From JAAYYM01 sp964483395 (GTDB lineage: Bacteria; Bacillota; Clostridia; Lachnospirales; Lachnospiraceae), in contig CAZABT010000079.1 in NCBI GenBank assembly GCA_964483395.1, positions 1-13,732 of the forward strand: 13,732 nt of DNA, in the 5' to 3' direction. Both the position numbers and the translations under genes were made by a program. Shown here piece after piece: positions 7,729 through 13,732 of the stretch; position 1 is the first letter of the stretch, and each line of letters opens with the position of its first letter. Under the pieces are notes generated by a model. It was given only the letters and a program-made list of their open reading frames with translations, ran no database searches and was not told the origin of the DNA.

Positions 7729-7810
7729 CGCTGTTATCCGTGTAATCAGGTCAGACGAATACACCGCCTCTGTTACCTTTATATTACACCAGTCTATATT
7801 CTTTTGTCTC
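7729..7810 (-). promoter_or_regulatory. Possible promoter and structured leader upstream of the aldo/keto reductase
   Basis: On the minus strand a possible promoter is GAGACA (7805-7810), an 18-bp spacer and TAATAT (7781-7786). Just after it an inverted repeat, GTGTAAT (7783-7789) with ATTACAC (7740-7746), encloses about 36 bases. ACCTGAT, GGATAAC and AGCGG (7729-7752) resemble the 3' half of a TPP riboswitch, but the required CTGAGA element is missing. The hairpin at 7693-7727 follows. Function is uncertain; the remaining 7604-7692 stretch holds only the ribosome binding site and no convincing gene. Confidence 0.2.
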
Positions 7811-7819
7811 TATCTATTT

Positions 7820-10009
7820 TTAATAATATACTGCATTTTCTCTTAATTCCTGTTCCAAAAATGCGGGAACCTCACCCTTCCATATATTCGCATATCCGAT
7901 CTTCTCATTTCCGGTCGTTCTATATAGCTGCACCTGTACGTCAATACCATTCTCCAGCGGATGCAGAATACTGTTTGCCCACAGGAAATCTGCCAGTACA
8001 ATGTGCTCGCACAGATCCTTGATTTTCGATGCATCATCACTGTCTGCTCCTGCTTCATAGGTAACAGTTGCATTATTGTAATTTGCATTTTCCTGTCCAT
8101 CCAGCTCTGCAAGGTATCCATAATCATTGACTGTAATGCTTTGAATCTGCTCCGGAGAAATACTGCTGTCCATATCTTCTGCAGTCACGCCCAGTTCCTT
8201 GAGCTTGCTCAGCGTCTTTGTGAAGGAAGGGTATACGTAATATCCATAGACACTGTTATCATAGCCCTGTGTGTTATAAATTCCGCCCAAACGCAGCATA
8301 GGCAGTTCATTCTTTAATACATCGATCGTAAGACCATTTAACTCCTCTGTGTAAATATCCAGTAATGCATTCATATCCTTACCTGTAACCGTAAGAACCT
8401 TTTCGCCCCAGATATTATAACCGTTTGCAGCAGATAGAACTCCACTGTCCTTGATTGCCGTCAGTGCATATGCAACCCTTTTGTATTCCGGCTGCTTGTA
8501 TATATTTGCCATTTCCTCCAGTGTACTGTCTACCGTTGTAAAATAGACTCTGGTGATTTCTCTGCCGCTTTTCAAACGATACTTGATATAATACTGATTC
8601 TTCTCTTCATCGGAAACCACTGCCTTTGATGATTTGGCTCCGATCAGAGCCGCCCGTGGCATGATTCCTCTGTTTTGGCTGTAATCTAATTGTTCTATAC
8701 CTTTTTCCGCAAGTGATAAAACATCCTGAAAATCTGTCAAATACATATTTTCCAGCAGATTGGTCTGCTTATCCTGATAATTTAAAACTATCTCACCATT
8801 TGCGTCTTCCTCGATTTTATAGCTTTCCATATCTCTGTCTATGCTGCTAAATACAACCGCCGCACTCTCAATTTGATCTTCCCTCGGCAAATAAGTATCA
8901 TAGCCGGTCCAATCATACTGAAAACAAAGTGAAATCAATGCTGCTACAGCCAGACTTGCCAATAATTGTATCTTATGATTCAGTGCCGCCTTGAAATCAA
9001 ACCGGAAAATGCTTTCCATAACCGCATGGCATATAATACCAACAAACAGCAGACCAAACCAGAACCAGATACCGCTCAGACCATTGGACATATTCTGAAT
9101 ATACAATCCGCCCATCAATGCAGTCAGAATCACAACCAATATTCTGACAACAGGTTCCGATATCTTATAGGTAAGTGCTTTGCCTGCGACCTCAGAAGGA
9201 CGTTTCTTATACAGAAATACTGCAACCGCAAGCAGTATCAGGGATATTAAAAACGCTGCAATCAAATTCATTGCAAGATTATTTTCCTGACCATTGGTGA
9301 CCGAACTTAAATAGATCAGAGAAGATACCGGTGAAACTAACGGCATAATCAGCCAGGATGAACCGAATGTATAATTTGCATAATAGGTTACAAAATAGTG
9401 ACTAAACAGTCCATCCATGATCTGACATACCATCGGGCCATAGAATAATAGCGTAACAGTTGCTGCCATGCATACGACAAGATTCCCTGTCAGCATGACC
9501 GCTATGATGGTAACATGATAGAAAAACAGGAAATGTATCGTAATTCCCAGAAAAGCGGTTCCTACCACCTTCCAGCCATCGGCATTCATCATCCCCTGCA
9601 CCGCCATCGTTGTAATGGACAGCAGTTGTGTCACAATATAAACACCTAGATAAATCAATATCCCATTCAGATAGGAAACAAAAAACAGCTTCTCCCTTTT
9701 CACCGGTATACTATGATACAGGTCTACTTTTTTCTTAGAGAAAAGGTAAGAAAATCCGGCAATACCAAGCACCACAGCAAGAATCGCAGGCAATACTGAG
9801 TTGCCAAAGTAATTGACACTCAGGTAATACTGCATGGATGCTGCTATATTTTCGGGTGTCAGAAAGATATTCTGATATGCTCCTTCTATCTCCATCAAAA
9901 TATGCACAGGATTAATGAAAATAAATACTATGAAAGCAACAACAATGATCCATACTTTTTTCTTAAAATCTTCTTTCATTAAATTAAAGAATAAGGCTCT
10001 TGATGTCAT
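7820..10009 (-). CDS. ABC transporter permease with large C-terminal soluble domain
   Basis: A 729-residue membrane component of the YtrA-type operon. About eight hydrophobic segments fill residues 19-365 (for example VWIIVVAFIVFIFI, AILAVVLGIAGFSYLF, LLASLAVAALISLCF). A soluble domain of some 360 residues rich in Tyr, Asp and Glu runs to the C-terminus, probably outside the membrane. The YHSIPVKREKLFF segment between TM2 and TM3 is typical of ABC-2-like exporters. The layout fits permeases annotated with DUF6449, a name recalled rather than searched. The ATG at 10009 is preferred because GGAGG lies nine bases upstream; a GTG seven codons earlier lacks one. The start overlaps the ATPase gene end by 26 bp, indicating translational coupling. 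The exported substrate is unknown; relatives are often linked to antibiotic or cell-envelope stress. Confidence 0.85.
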   Translation of the reverse strand: MTSRALFFNLMKEDFKKKVWIIVVAFIVFIFINPVHILMEIEGAYQNIFLTPENIAASMQYYLSVNYFGNSVLPAILAVVLGIAGFSYLFSKKKVDLYHSIPVKREKLFFVSYLNGILIYLGVYIVTQLLSITTMAVQGMMNADGWKVVGTAFLGITIHFLFFYHVTIIAVMLTGNLVVCMAATVTLLFYGPMVCQIMDGLFSHYFVTYYANYTFGSSWLIMPLVSPVSSLIYLSSVTNGQENNLAMNLIAAFLISLILLAVAVFLYKKRPSEVAGKALTYKISEPVVRILVVILTALMGGLYIQNMSNGLSGIWFWFGLLFVGIICHAVMESIFRFDFKAALNHKIQLLASLAVAALISLCFQYDWTGYDTYLPREDQIESAAVVFSSIDRDMESYKIEEDANGEIVLNYQDKQTNLLENMYLTDFQDVLSLAEKGIEQLDYSQNRGIMPRAALIGAKSSKAVVSDEEKNQYYIKYRLKSGREITRVYFTTVDSTLEEMANIYKQPEYKRVAYALTAIKDSGVLSAANGYNIWGEKVLTVTGKDMNALLDIYTEELNGLTIDVLKNELPMLRLGGIYNTQGYDNSVYGYYVYPSFTKTLSKLKELGVTAEDMDSSISPEQIQSITVNDYGYLAELDGQENANYNNATVTYEAGADSDDASKIKDLCEHIVLADFLWANSILHPLENGIDVQVQLYRTTGNEKIGYANIWKGEVPAFLEQELRENAVYY

Positions 10010-10886
10010 AGCCGACCACCTCCGTTTCACTGATAAATATCTCTTCTAATGACAGCGGTATGATTTCTGAAAATACCGTTTCAATTGATGCCAGTTCATT
10101 CTCCAGTTCCTCTCTGCTGCCACGTATCGTAAGCGTATACAAGGAACCTCTCTGTTCTGTTTTAATGGGCTTTACCGCTTCCAGAAAACGTGTCTTTCCC
10201 TCTTCCTCAGAAAAAACACATTGAATCTTGTGCAGGGACAGCTTCATTTCCTCCAAATCCTTAGAAAGAAGAATGCCTCCCTTATGCAGCAGTCCCACAT
10301 GGTCACATATATCTTCCAGCTCCCGCAGATTATGGGACGCTATGATCGGTGTCATTCCCCTGTCTTCCATTTCGGCAATGAAGATACTCTTAACTGCCTG
10401 CCGCATGACTGGATCCAATCCATCGAAGGTTTCATCGCACAGCAGATATTTTGTCTTTGCACATATGCCCAAAATGACTGCCAGCTGCTTCTTCATACCC
10501 TTGGAGTAAGTATTGATCTTTCTGTTCCCCTGCAGACCGAACTTCGTCATCAGGGTAAAAAACCTGTCGTTGTCAAAGTCCTCATAGACCTTCTCATAAT
10601 ACCGTTTCATATCATAAGGCGTTCCATTGGCAAAGAAATATTGATCATCTGAGATATAGAAAATCTTCTTTTTTGCCTCTTCATTCTCATAAATGTCCTC
10701 ACCGTCAATCAGAATTGTACCCTTTGCCGGTTTCAGCACACCGCACAGCATACGCAAAAATGTACTCTTGCCTGCACCATTGGTACCAACCAGACCGAAC
10801 ACGCTTCCTTCCTGAATCACCGCTGTGATATCATCCACGGCCTGTATGTCTTCATAGTTCTTGCTTAACCCGTTTACCTCTATCAT
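9984..10886 (-). CDS. ABC transporter ATP-binding protein (YtrB-like)
   Basis: A 300-residue ABC ATPase that powers the downstream permease. Walker A is GTNGAGKST (residues 34-42). The Q-loop region is FYISDDQYFF. The signature is the divergent YSKGMKKQ near 133. Walker B is LLCDETFDGLDP near 167, and the switch His is in IIASHNL. A C-terminal extension of about 90 residues follows the nucleotide-binding domain. The start codon overlaps the upstream gntR stop (ATGA, 10883-10886) and has GGGGAGAGAGGA ahead of it. Confidence 0.93.
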   Translation of the reverse strand: MIEVNGLSKNYEDIQAVDDITAVIQEGSVFGLVGTNGAGKSTFLRMLCGVLKPAKGTILIDGEDIYENEEAKKKIFYISDDQYFFANGTPYDMKRYYEKVYEDFDNDRFFTLMTKFGLQGNRKINTYSKGMKKQLAVILGICAKTKYLLCDETFDGLDPVMRQAVKSIFIAEMEDRGMTPIIASHNLRELEDICDHVGLLHKGGILLSKDLEEMKLSLHKIQCVFSEEEGKTRFLEAVKPIKTEQRGSLYTLTIRGSREELENELASIETVFSEIIPLSLEEIFISETEVVGYDIKSLIL

Positions 10887-11257
10887 TCCTCTCTCCCCTT
10901 TCTATATGTCTCTTCCACAAACGATTTGGTCTCACTCTCGGATATCCCCAAAGCAATGACCTGCTCTAAAACTTTCCCAAGATCTTTGAGCACATTTGTT
11001 TTTTCATTTCCCATCCAGATTTGATCTGCTGCCACATAGTTTCCTTTTCCCTTGACCGTATAGATAAATCCGGTTCTCTCCAGCTCAGCATATGCCCGCT
11101 GTATGGTATTGGGATTAATGGATAATTCAATGGCCAGGCTGCGTACTGACGGCAGCTTTGTATCCGCATCCAGCACTCCCCGTACGATCAGGTTTTGTAA
11201 TCGTTCGATCACCTGCTCATAGATTGGCCGTTTGTCCTGATAATCGATTCGTATCAT
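10883..11257 (-). CDS. GntR-family (YtrA subfamily) transcriptional regulator
   Basis: A 124-residue short GntR regulator. The winged helix is residues 1-77: IYEQVIERLQNLIVRGVL, then the helix-turn-helix LPSVRSLAIELSINPNTIQR and the wing FIYTVKGKGNYVA. The short C-terminal tail of about 45 residues without an effector domain defines the YtrA type. Such proteins sit first in, and repress, operons for ABC transporters. The ATG at 11257 is supported by AGGAGG six bases upstream; the open frame before it covers the promoter and operator and is not coding. Confidence 0.92.
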   Translation of the reverse strand: MIRIDYQDKRPIYEQVIERLQNLIVRGVLDADTKLPSVRSLAIELSINPNTIQRAYAELERTGFIYTVKGKGNYVAADQIWMGNEKTNVLKDLGKVLEQVIALGISESETKSFVEETYRKGREE

Positions 11258-11293
11258 AGTCTTCCTCCTAATCTCGAAAATATCATTCCATAC

Positions 11294-11316
11294 GTGTATT
11301 AACACAATTAATACAC
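11294..11316 (-). promoter_or_regulatory. Operator of the GntR-ABC operon
   Basis: GTGTATTAA (11294-11302) and TTAATACAC (11308-11316) form a perfect 9-bp inverted repeat around a 5-bp centre. It sits immediately downstream of the -10 box, over the transcription start. This matches the expected place of a YtrA-type autorepressor site. Confidence 0.75.
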
Positions 11317-11318
11317 TT

Positions 11319-11347
11319 AATATACTCGATGTATTTGTTTTTGTCAA
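11319..11347 (-). promoter_or_regulatory. Sigma-A promoter of the GntR-ABC operon
   Basis: On the minus strand a consensus -35 TTGACA (11342-11347) and -10 TATATT (11319-11324) are separated by exactly 17 bp. The near-consensus strength together with the overlapping-start operator suggests an operon normally held off by the GntR protein. Confidence 0.85.
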
Positions 11348-11360
11348 CAATTTTTTTAAT

Positions 11361-11397
11361 CAAAAAAACCGCTCTACCTTACAGGTAAGAAACGGTT
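11361..11397 (-). terminator. Rho-independent terminator of the SRP RNA gene
   Basis: On the minus strand AACCG, then TACC-TGTAA-GGTA, then CGGTT form an imperfect hairpin followed by seven T residues (11362-11368 on the plus strand read as A). It lies some 25 bp past the SRP RNA 3' end and just before the -35 box of the GntR operon, separating the two transcripts. Confidence 0.75.
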
Positions 11398-11422
11398 CTA
11401 ATCCATTAAAATAATTTTAAAT

Positions 11423-11686
11423 CCGTGCGCCTCGCTTTGAATCATCCTCTATACACGTTACCTTCGCAGTTAACTCAACGCAGGCGCCCTCACGGCACAC
11501 AGAAGATTCCGCTTAGTGCTGCTTCGTTCCCGACCTGACACGATTCATAGATTTCTGTTGCGTAAGACCCGCATATCAACGCCACTTACAAAGGGCTGCT
11601 GCACAGAGCATCACCCGAGGCAAGGCATCACCCCTACTATAGCGGATTGTAGGTATAGGGAGCCGCTAATTCCCCGGCTGCACGGA
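11423..11686 (-). ncRNA. ffs: Large signal recognition particle RNA (scRNA/4.5S-type with Alu domain)
   Basis: About 264 nt, close to the 270-nt Bacillus scRNA and containing both the Alu and S domains. The ends pair (CCGTGC at the 5' end, GCACGG at the 3' end). The conserved S-domain core is present: GTCAGGT, a GGAA tetraloop (11527-11530), then AAGCAGCACTAAG, then TGTGCCG; GTTAACTGC and GGTAACG follow on the return strand. The base pair closing the GGAA loop is G-C rather than the C-G of Bacillus, a compensatory change. The RNA scaffolds Ffh for co-translational membrane targeting. It has its own promoter and terminator and lies downstream of tadA. The ends are estimated from pairing and may be off by several bases. 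Confidence 0.93.
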
Positions 11687-11692
11687 AACATA

Positions 11693-11721
11693 ATTATACT
11701 TTGTTTTGATTCTTTTGTCAA
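11693..11721 (-). promoter_or_regulatory. Consensus sigma-A promoter of the SRP RNA
   Basis: On the minus strand TTGACA (11716-11721) and TATAAT (11693-11698), both perfect, are spaced 17 bp apart. The RNA start predicted seven bases downstream coincides with the 5' pairing strand of the SRP RNA. Confidence 0.92.
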
Positions 11722-11751
11722 ATGTCATTTTCTATTTATTTCCTTTTTCAG

Positions 11752-12249
11752 CTATGATTCATTCCCTTTTTCTTCTGTCTCCCTGCTTTCTTTATTTCGT
11801 ATCCGCAGCTGGGCAAAAAAATCCGACAGGATTTGGCTGCATTCCTCATTCAGTACACCGGTTACGATCTCTACCTGATGATTGAATTCTTCCATCTGCA
11901 GGATATTGAGCACGGAACCTGCGCAGCCGGCCTTTGGGCTCATACTGCCAATGACCACTTTATCCATGCGTGACTGAACCGTCGCTCCTGCACACATCTG
12001 ACACGGCTCCAAGGTTACATACATCGTACAGCCCTCCAGCCGCCAGTCACCCAGCTTCTTGCTGGCTCTGTTGATAGCAGTCATCTCAGCATGTGATAAT
12101 GTGTTCTTATCGGTGTTCCGCCGATTATAGCCTCTCGCTATGATTTGATCCTGATAAACAATAACACAGCCGATGGGAACCTCTCCGATCTGATATGCTT
12201 TTTTTGCCTGCTTCAAAGCAGCTCTCATATATTTCTCATCTGTTGTCAT
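11752..12249 (-). CDS. tadA: tRNA-specific adenosine deaminase TadA
   Basis: A 165-residue zinc-dependent deaminase that converts A34 to inosine in tRNA-Arg(ACG), which allows decoding of CGN codons. The zinc and catalytic motifs are clear: HAE at residues 53-55 and PCQMC at 82-86, with family motifs EVPIGCVIV and SHAEMTAI. Length is usual. The C-terminus ends in a charged tail (ETEEKGNES) common in Firmicute homologues. The start at 12249 is chosen for GAGAG eight bases upstream and the family-like MTTDEKYMRAAL; ATG 12255 or TTG 12264 remain possible. It is divergent from the radical SAM activase gene and upstream of the SRP RNA gene. Confidence 0.94.
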   Translation of the reverse strand: MTTDEKYMRAALKQAKKAYQIGEVPIGCVIVYQDQIIARGYNRRNTDKNTLSHAEMTAINRASKKLGDWRLEGCTMYVTLEPCQMCAGATVQSRMDKVVIGSMSPKAGCAGSVLNILQMEEFNHQVEIVTGVLNEECSQILSDFFAQLRIRNKESRETEEKGNES

Positions 12250-12322
12250 ACACATTTCTCTCAATCTGACCTAAATCATTGCTCTACAAATAATGCAATT
12301 ACATAAGTTTGCTATCTGATGA

Positions 12323-12351
12323 TTGTCTTTTTTCTTAATACGTCATATAAT
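12323..12351 (+). promoter_or_regulatory. Sigma-A promoter of the radical SAM activase gene
   Basis: TTGTCT (12323-12328), a 17-bp spacer and TATAAT (12346-12351). The transcript would start near 12358, giving a leader of about 57 nt to the ATG at 12415. It lies in the 165-bp region divergent to tadA. Confidence 0.7.
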
Positions 12352-12414
12352 CATATTGAAGTATCTATAGTTTATCACAGAGTCTTATCCCCTGACAATA
12401 TAAAGGAGTACGCG

Positions 12415-13113
12415 ATGATGCAGATATGCGGCCTGCAAAAGACAACCTTATTGGATTACCCCGGCTACGTTGCTTCTACAATTTTTCTTGGTGGTTGTAA
12501 TTTCCGTTGTCCTTTCTGCCATAACAGAAAGCTTGCACTGGATCCTGCTTCCGTTTCTTCCATCACTGAGCAGGAGATTTTTTTCTTTTTAGAGTCCCGT
12601 AGAGGTATCTTGGATGGGGTCTGCATCACAGGCGGTGAGCCAACGATGTCACTTGGTCTGATTCCCTTTATGCAGAGAATCAAGTCATTGGGCTATCTGA
12701 TCAAGCTGGATACAAACGGCTACCGGCCCAGTGTCATCAAGGACATGGTACATATGCAGCTATTGAACTATATTGCAATGGATATTAAATCTTCGCCTGC
12801 AGGCTATCCCACTGCCACAGGGCTTGATACGGTTGACATGGATGTTATTAAAAAATCGATTCAATTCATTATGCAGTGTGGCGTTCCCTATGAATTTCGC
12901 ACCACTGTTGTACGGGAATATCATGACGAAACCGTCATGACCGATATCGGCAAACTGATTGAAGGCGCAAATGCCTACTATCTGCAGTCCTTCAAGGACT
13001 CTGAACAGGTGCAGGATCACAGTCTCCATGCCTGTGAAAAGGATGAGCTGCTTCATTTTCAAAAGCTGCTCACCCCTTATGTGAAAAATGTATCTCTGCG
13101 CGGTGTTGATTAG
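12415..13113 (+). CDS. Anaerobic ribonucleotide reductase activating protein, NrdG2-like radical SAM
   Basis: A 232-residue radical SAM glycyl-radical activase. It begins with the NrdG2-type opening GLQKTTLLDYPGYVASTIFL, followed by the SAM-cluster motif C28-x3-C32-x2-C35 (GGCNFRCPFCHN). ITGGEPT near residues 71-77 is the SAM-binding GGE motif, and KLDTNGY and MDIKSSP match later family strands. Such enzymes use a [4Fe-4S] cluster and S-adenosylmethionine to install a glycyl radical on an anaerobic reductase. No nrdD or other glycyl-radical enzyme is in the window, so the partner is unidentified. AAAGGAG seven bases upstream supports the ATG at 12415; an adjacent second ATG at 12418 could also serve. 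The stop codon overlaps that of the convergent gene. Confidence 0.9.
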   Translation: MMQICGLQKTTLLDYPGYVASTIFLGGCNFRCPFCHNRKLALDPASVSSITEQEIFFFLESRRGILDGVCITGGEPTMSLGLIPFMQRIKSLGYLIKLDTNGYRPSVIKDMVHMQLLNYIAMDIKSSPAGYPTATGLDTVDMDVIKKSIQFIMQCGVPYEFRTTVVREYHDETVMTDIGKLIEGANAYYLQSFKDSEQVQDHSLHACEKDELLHFQKLLTPYVKNVSLRGVD

Positions 13114-13732
13114 AGTCTGACCTGTTTCATATAGTATCCAAAGCAGCCTGTCACTGGCTGCTCTTTTTTTGCACTCAGGAACTGTTCAAAGCCGAACATA
13201 TTGGCCATCATGATCTCTCTTTCATGATAGATGCCCGGAACCCCGATGTGATACACGAGCTCCTCTGCCTGGTTCTCGCCCTTCTGCTTCCTTCTTCCCA
13301 ATACCAGATATTTATAATTATAATAAGCATGCTGCAAAAAGCTGTTATTCATCAGCACATATTCTGAAGAATCAAAGCTCTTGATTTCGTTTGGTGTGAT
13401 GGACAGATATTCTGTCTCTACTGCATACTCAAACGGATAAACGAGTGGGAATATTCTTTCCAAACGCTCCCACACTGATGTTTTCGGTGCCTCTTCCGAC
13501 GCAGCATTTCCCTCCGATGCTGTTCTTTCCTCCGGCTCGCCCTTTTTTTCCGACGCAGCTTCTGCTGTGCGCAGTTCTTCTGCCGGCTCTGCTTTGAGTC
13601 TCGATGACGGATAGCTGATGTTGGGATGGTTCATACTGCCGTCATACCAGCCGATGCACTCCTGTGACTGTATCATGACTGCAATCCCAATATGTCCCTC
13701 CGCTTCCTGCTGCAGCGTCAGTCGATATTCAC
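13110..13732 (-). CDS. Hypothetical protein, 5' end beyond the window
   Basis: The frame remains open to the window edge (residues reading EYRLTLQQEAEGHIGIAV before the Met at 13676), so the gene starts outside. The visible part holds the end of an N-terminal domain, then a low-complexity, probably disordered Ala/Glu/Ser/Lys linker of about 45 residues. A C-terminal domain of about 120 residues follows, with features VLMNNSFLQHAYYNYKYLVLG, HIGVPGIYHEREIMMANMFGF and the ending GCFGYYM. This resembles a C-terminal domain seen in Lachnospiraceae hypothetical proteins (DUF6128, a name recalled and not searched). Function is unknown. It converges on the radical SAM gene, sharing the four bases of both stop codons. 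Confidence 0.75.
   Translation of the reverse strand, partial: EYRLTLQQEAEGHIGIAVMIQSQECIGWYDGSMNHPNISYPSSRLKAEPAEELRTAEAASEKKGEPEERTASEGNAASEEAPKTSVWERLERIFPLVYPFEYAVETEYLSITPNEIKSFDSSEYVLMNNSFLQHAYYNYKYLVLGRRKQKGENQAEELVYHIGVPGIYHEREIMMANMFGFEQFLSAKKEQPVTGCFGYYMKQVRL
13142..13170 (+). terminator. Rho-independent terminator of the radical SAM activase gene
   Basis: AGCAGCC (13142-13148) and GGCTGCT (13156-13162) form a perfect GC-rich 7-bp stem with a 7-base loop, followed by C and seven T residues (13164-13170). It starts 29 bp after the stop codon and lies wholly inside the coding sequence of the convergent hypothetical gene, where it encodes the KKEQPVTG region. Confidence 0.85.

Noticed and set aside
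7729..7753. TPP riboswitch call
   Set aside because: Only the 3' motif resembles it; the CTGAGA element and matching stem are absent and the downstream gene is not thiamine-related, so it is listed only as a structured-leader possibility.
11516..11878. Plus-strand open frame of 120 codons across the SRP RNA and tadA end
   Set aside because: It runs antisense to a structured RNA and to a recognised gene, with no ribosome binding site.
1..13732. CRISPR arrays, insertion sequences and transposase or integrase genes
   Set aside because: No regularly spaced repeats, terminal inverted repeats or recombinase motifs were seen in the window.

Overview
The window looks like a chromosomal segment of a low-to-moderate GC Firmicute, most likely an anaerobic Clostridia/Lachnospiraceae-type gut bacterium. 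The clues are a large Gram-positive-type SRP RNA, clean sigma-A promoters, strong AGGAGG ribosome binding sites, an anaerobic NrdG2-type radical SAM activase, a ferredoxin-tailed aldo/keto reductase, and a partial gene whose C-terminus resembles a Lachnospiraceae-type hypothetical family. The genus assignment is inference.

Left edge (1-1928): a 3' half of a tRNA-Ser(CGA) without its 5' half marks an old or current integration junction. Beside it, on the minus strand, lies a small cassette. It holds a Nif11/double-glycine-like leader peptide with a short odd 'core', followed by a GT-A family-2 glycosyltransferase with a helical-repeat tail, the architecture known from glycocin glycosyltransferases. 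This is the best candidate for an undescribed system. A divergent promoter region then leads to a membrane acyltransferase-3 gene (1928-3085, plus strand).

Middle (3069-7820): a minus-strand TetR regulator and a hybrid histidine kinase with two periplasmic-binding-type sensor domains form an apparent operon. A palindromic operator overlaps its -10 box. Upstream is an aldo/keto reductase with a C-terminal 2[4Fe-4S] ferredoxin-like tail, preceded by a structured 216-nt intergenic region with a strong hairpin.

Right-middle (7820-11350): a YtrA-type three-gene operon (GntR regulator, ABC ATPase, large permease with a C-terminal soluble domain). Genes overlap, and a perfect inverted repeat lies just downstream of a near-consensus promoter.

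Right (11361-13732): the large SRP RNA with its own promoter and terminator lies downstream of tadA, as in many Firmicutes, but dnaX, the usual next gene, is replaced by the GntR-ABC operon. Divergent from tadA is an nrdG2-like radical SAM activase. Its terminator hairpin sits inside the coding end of the convergent, window-truncated hypothetical gene.
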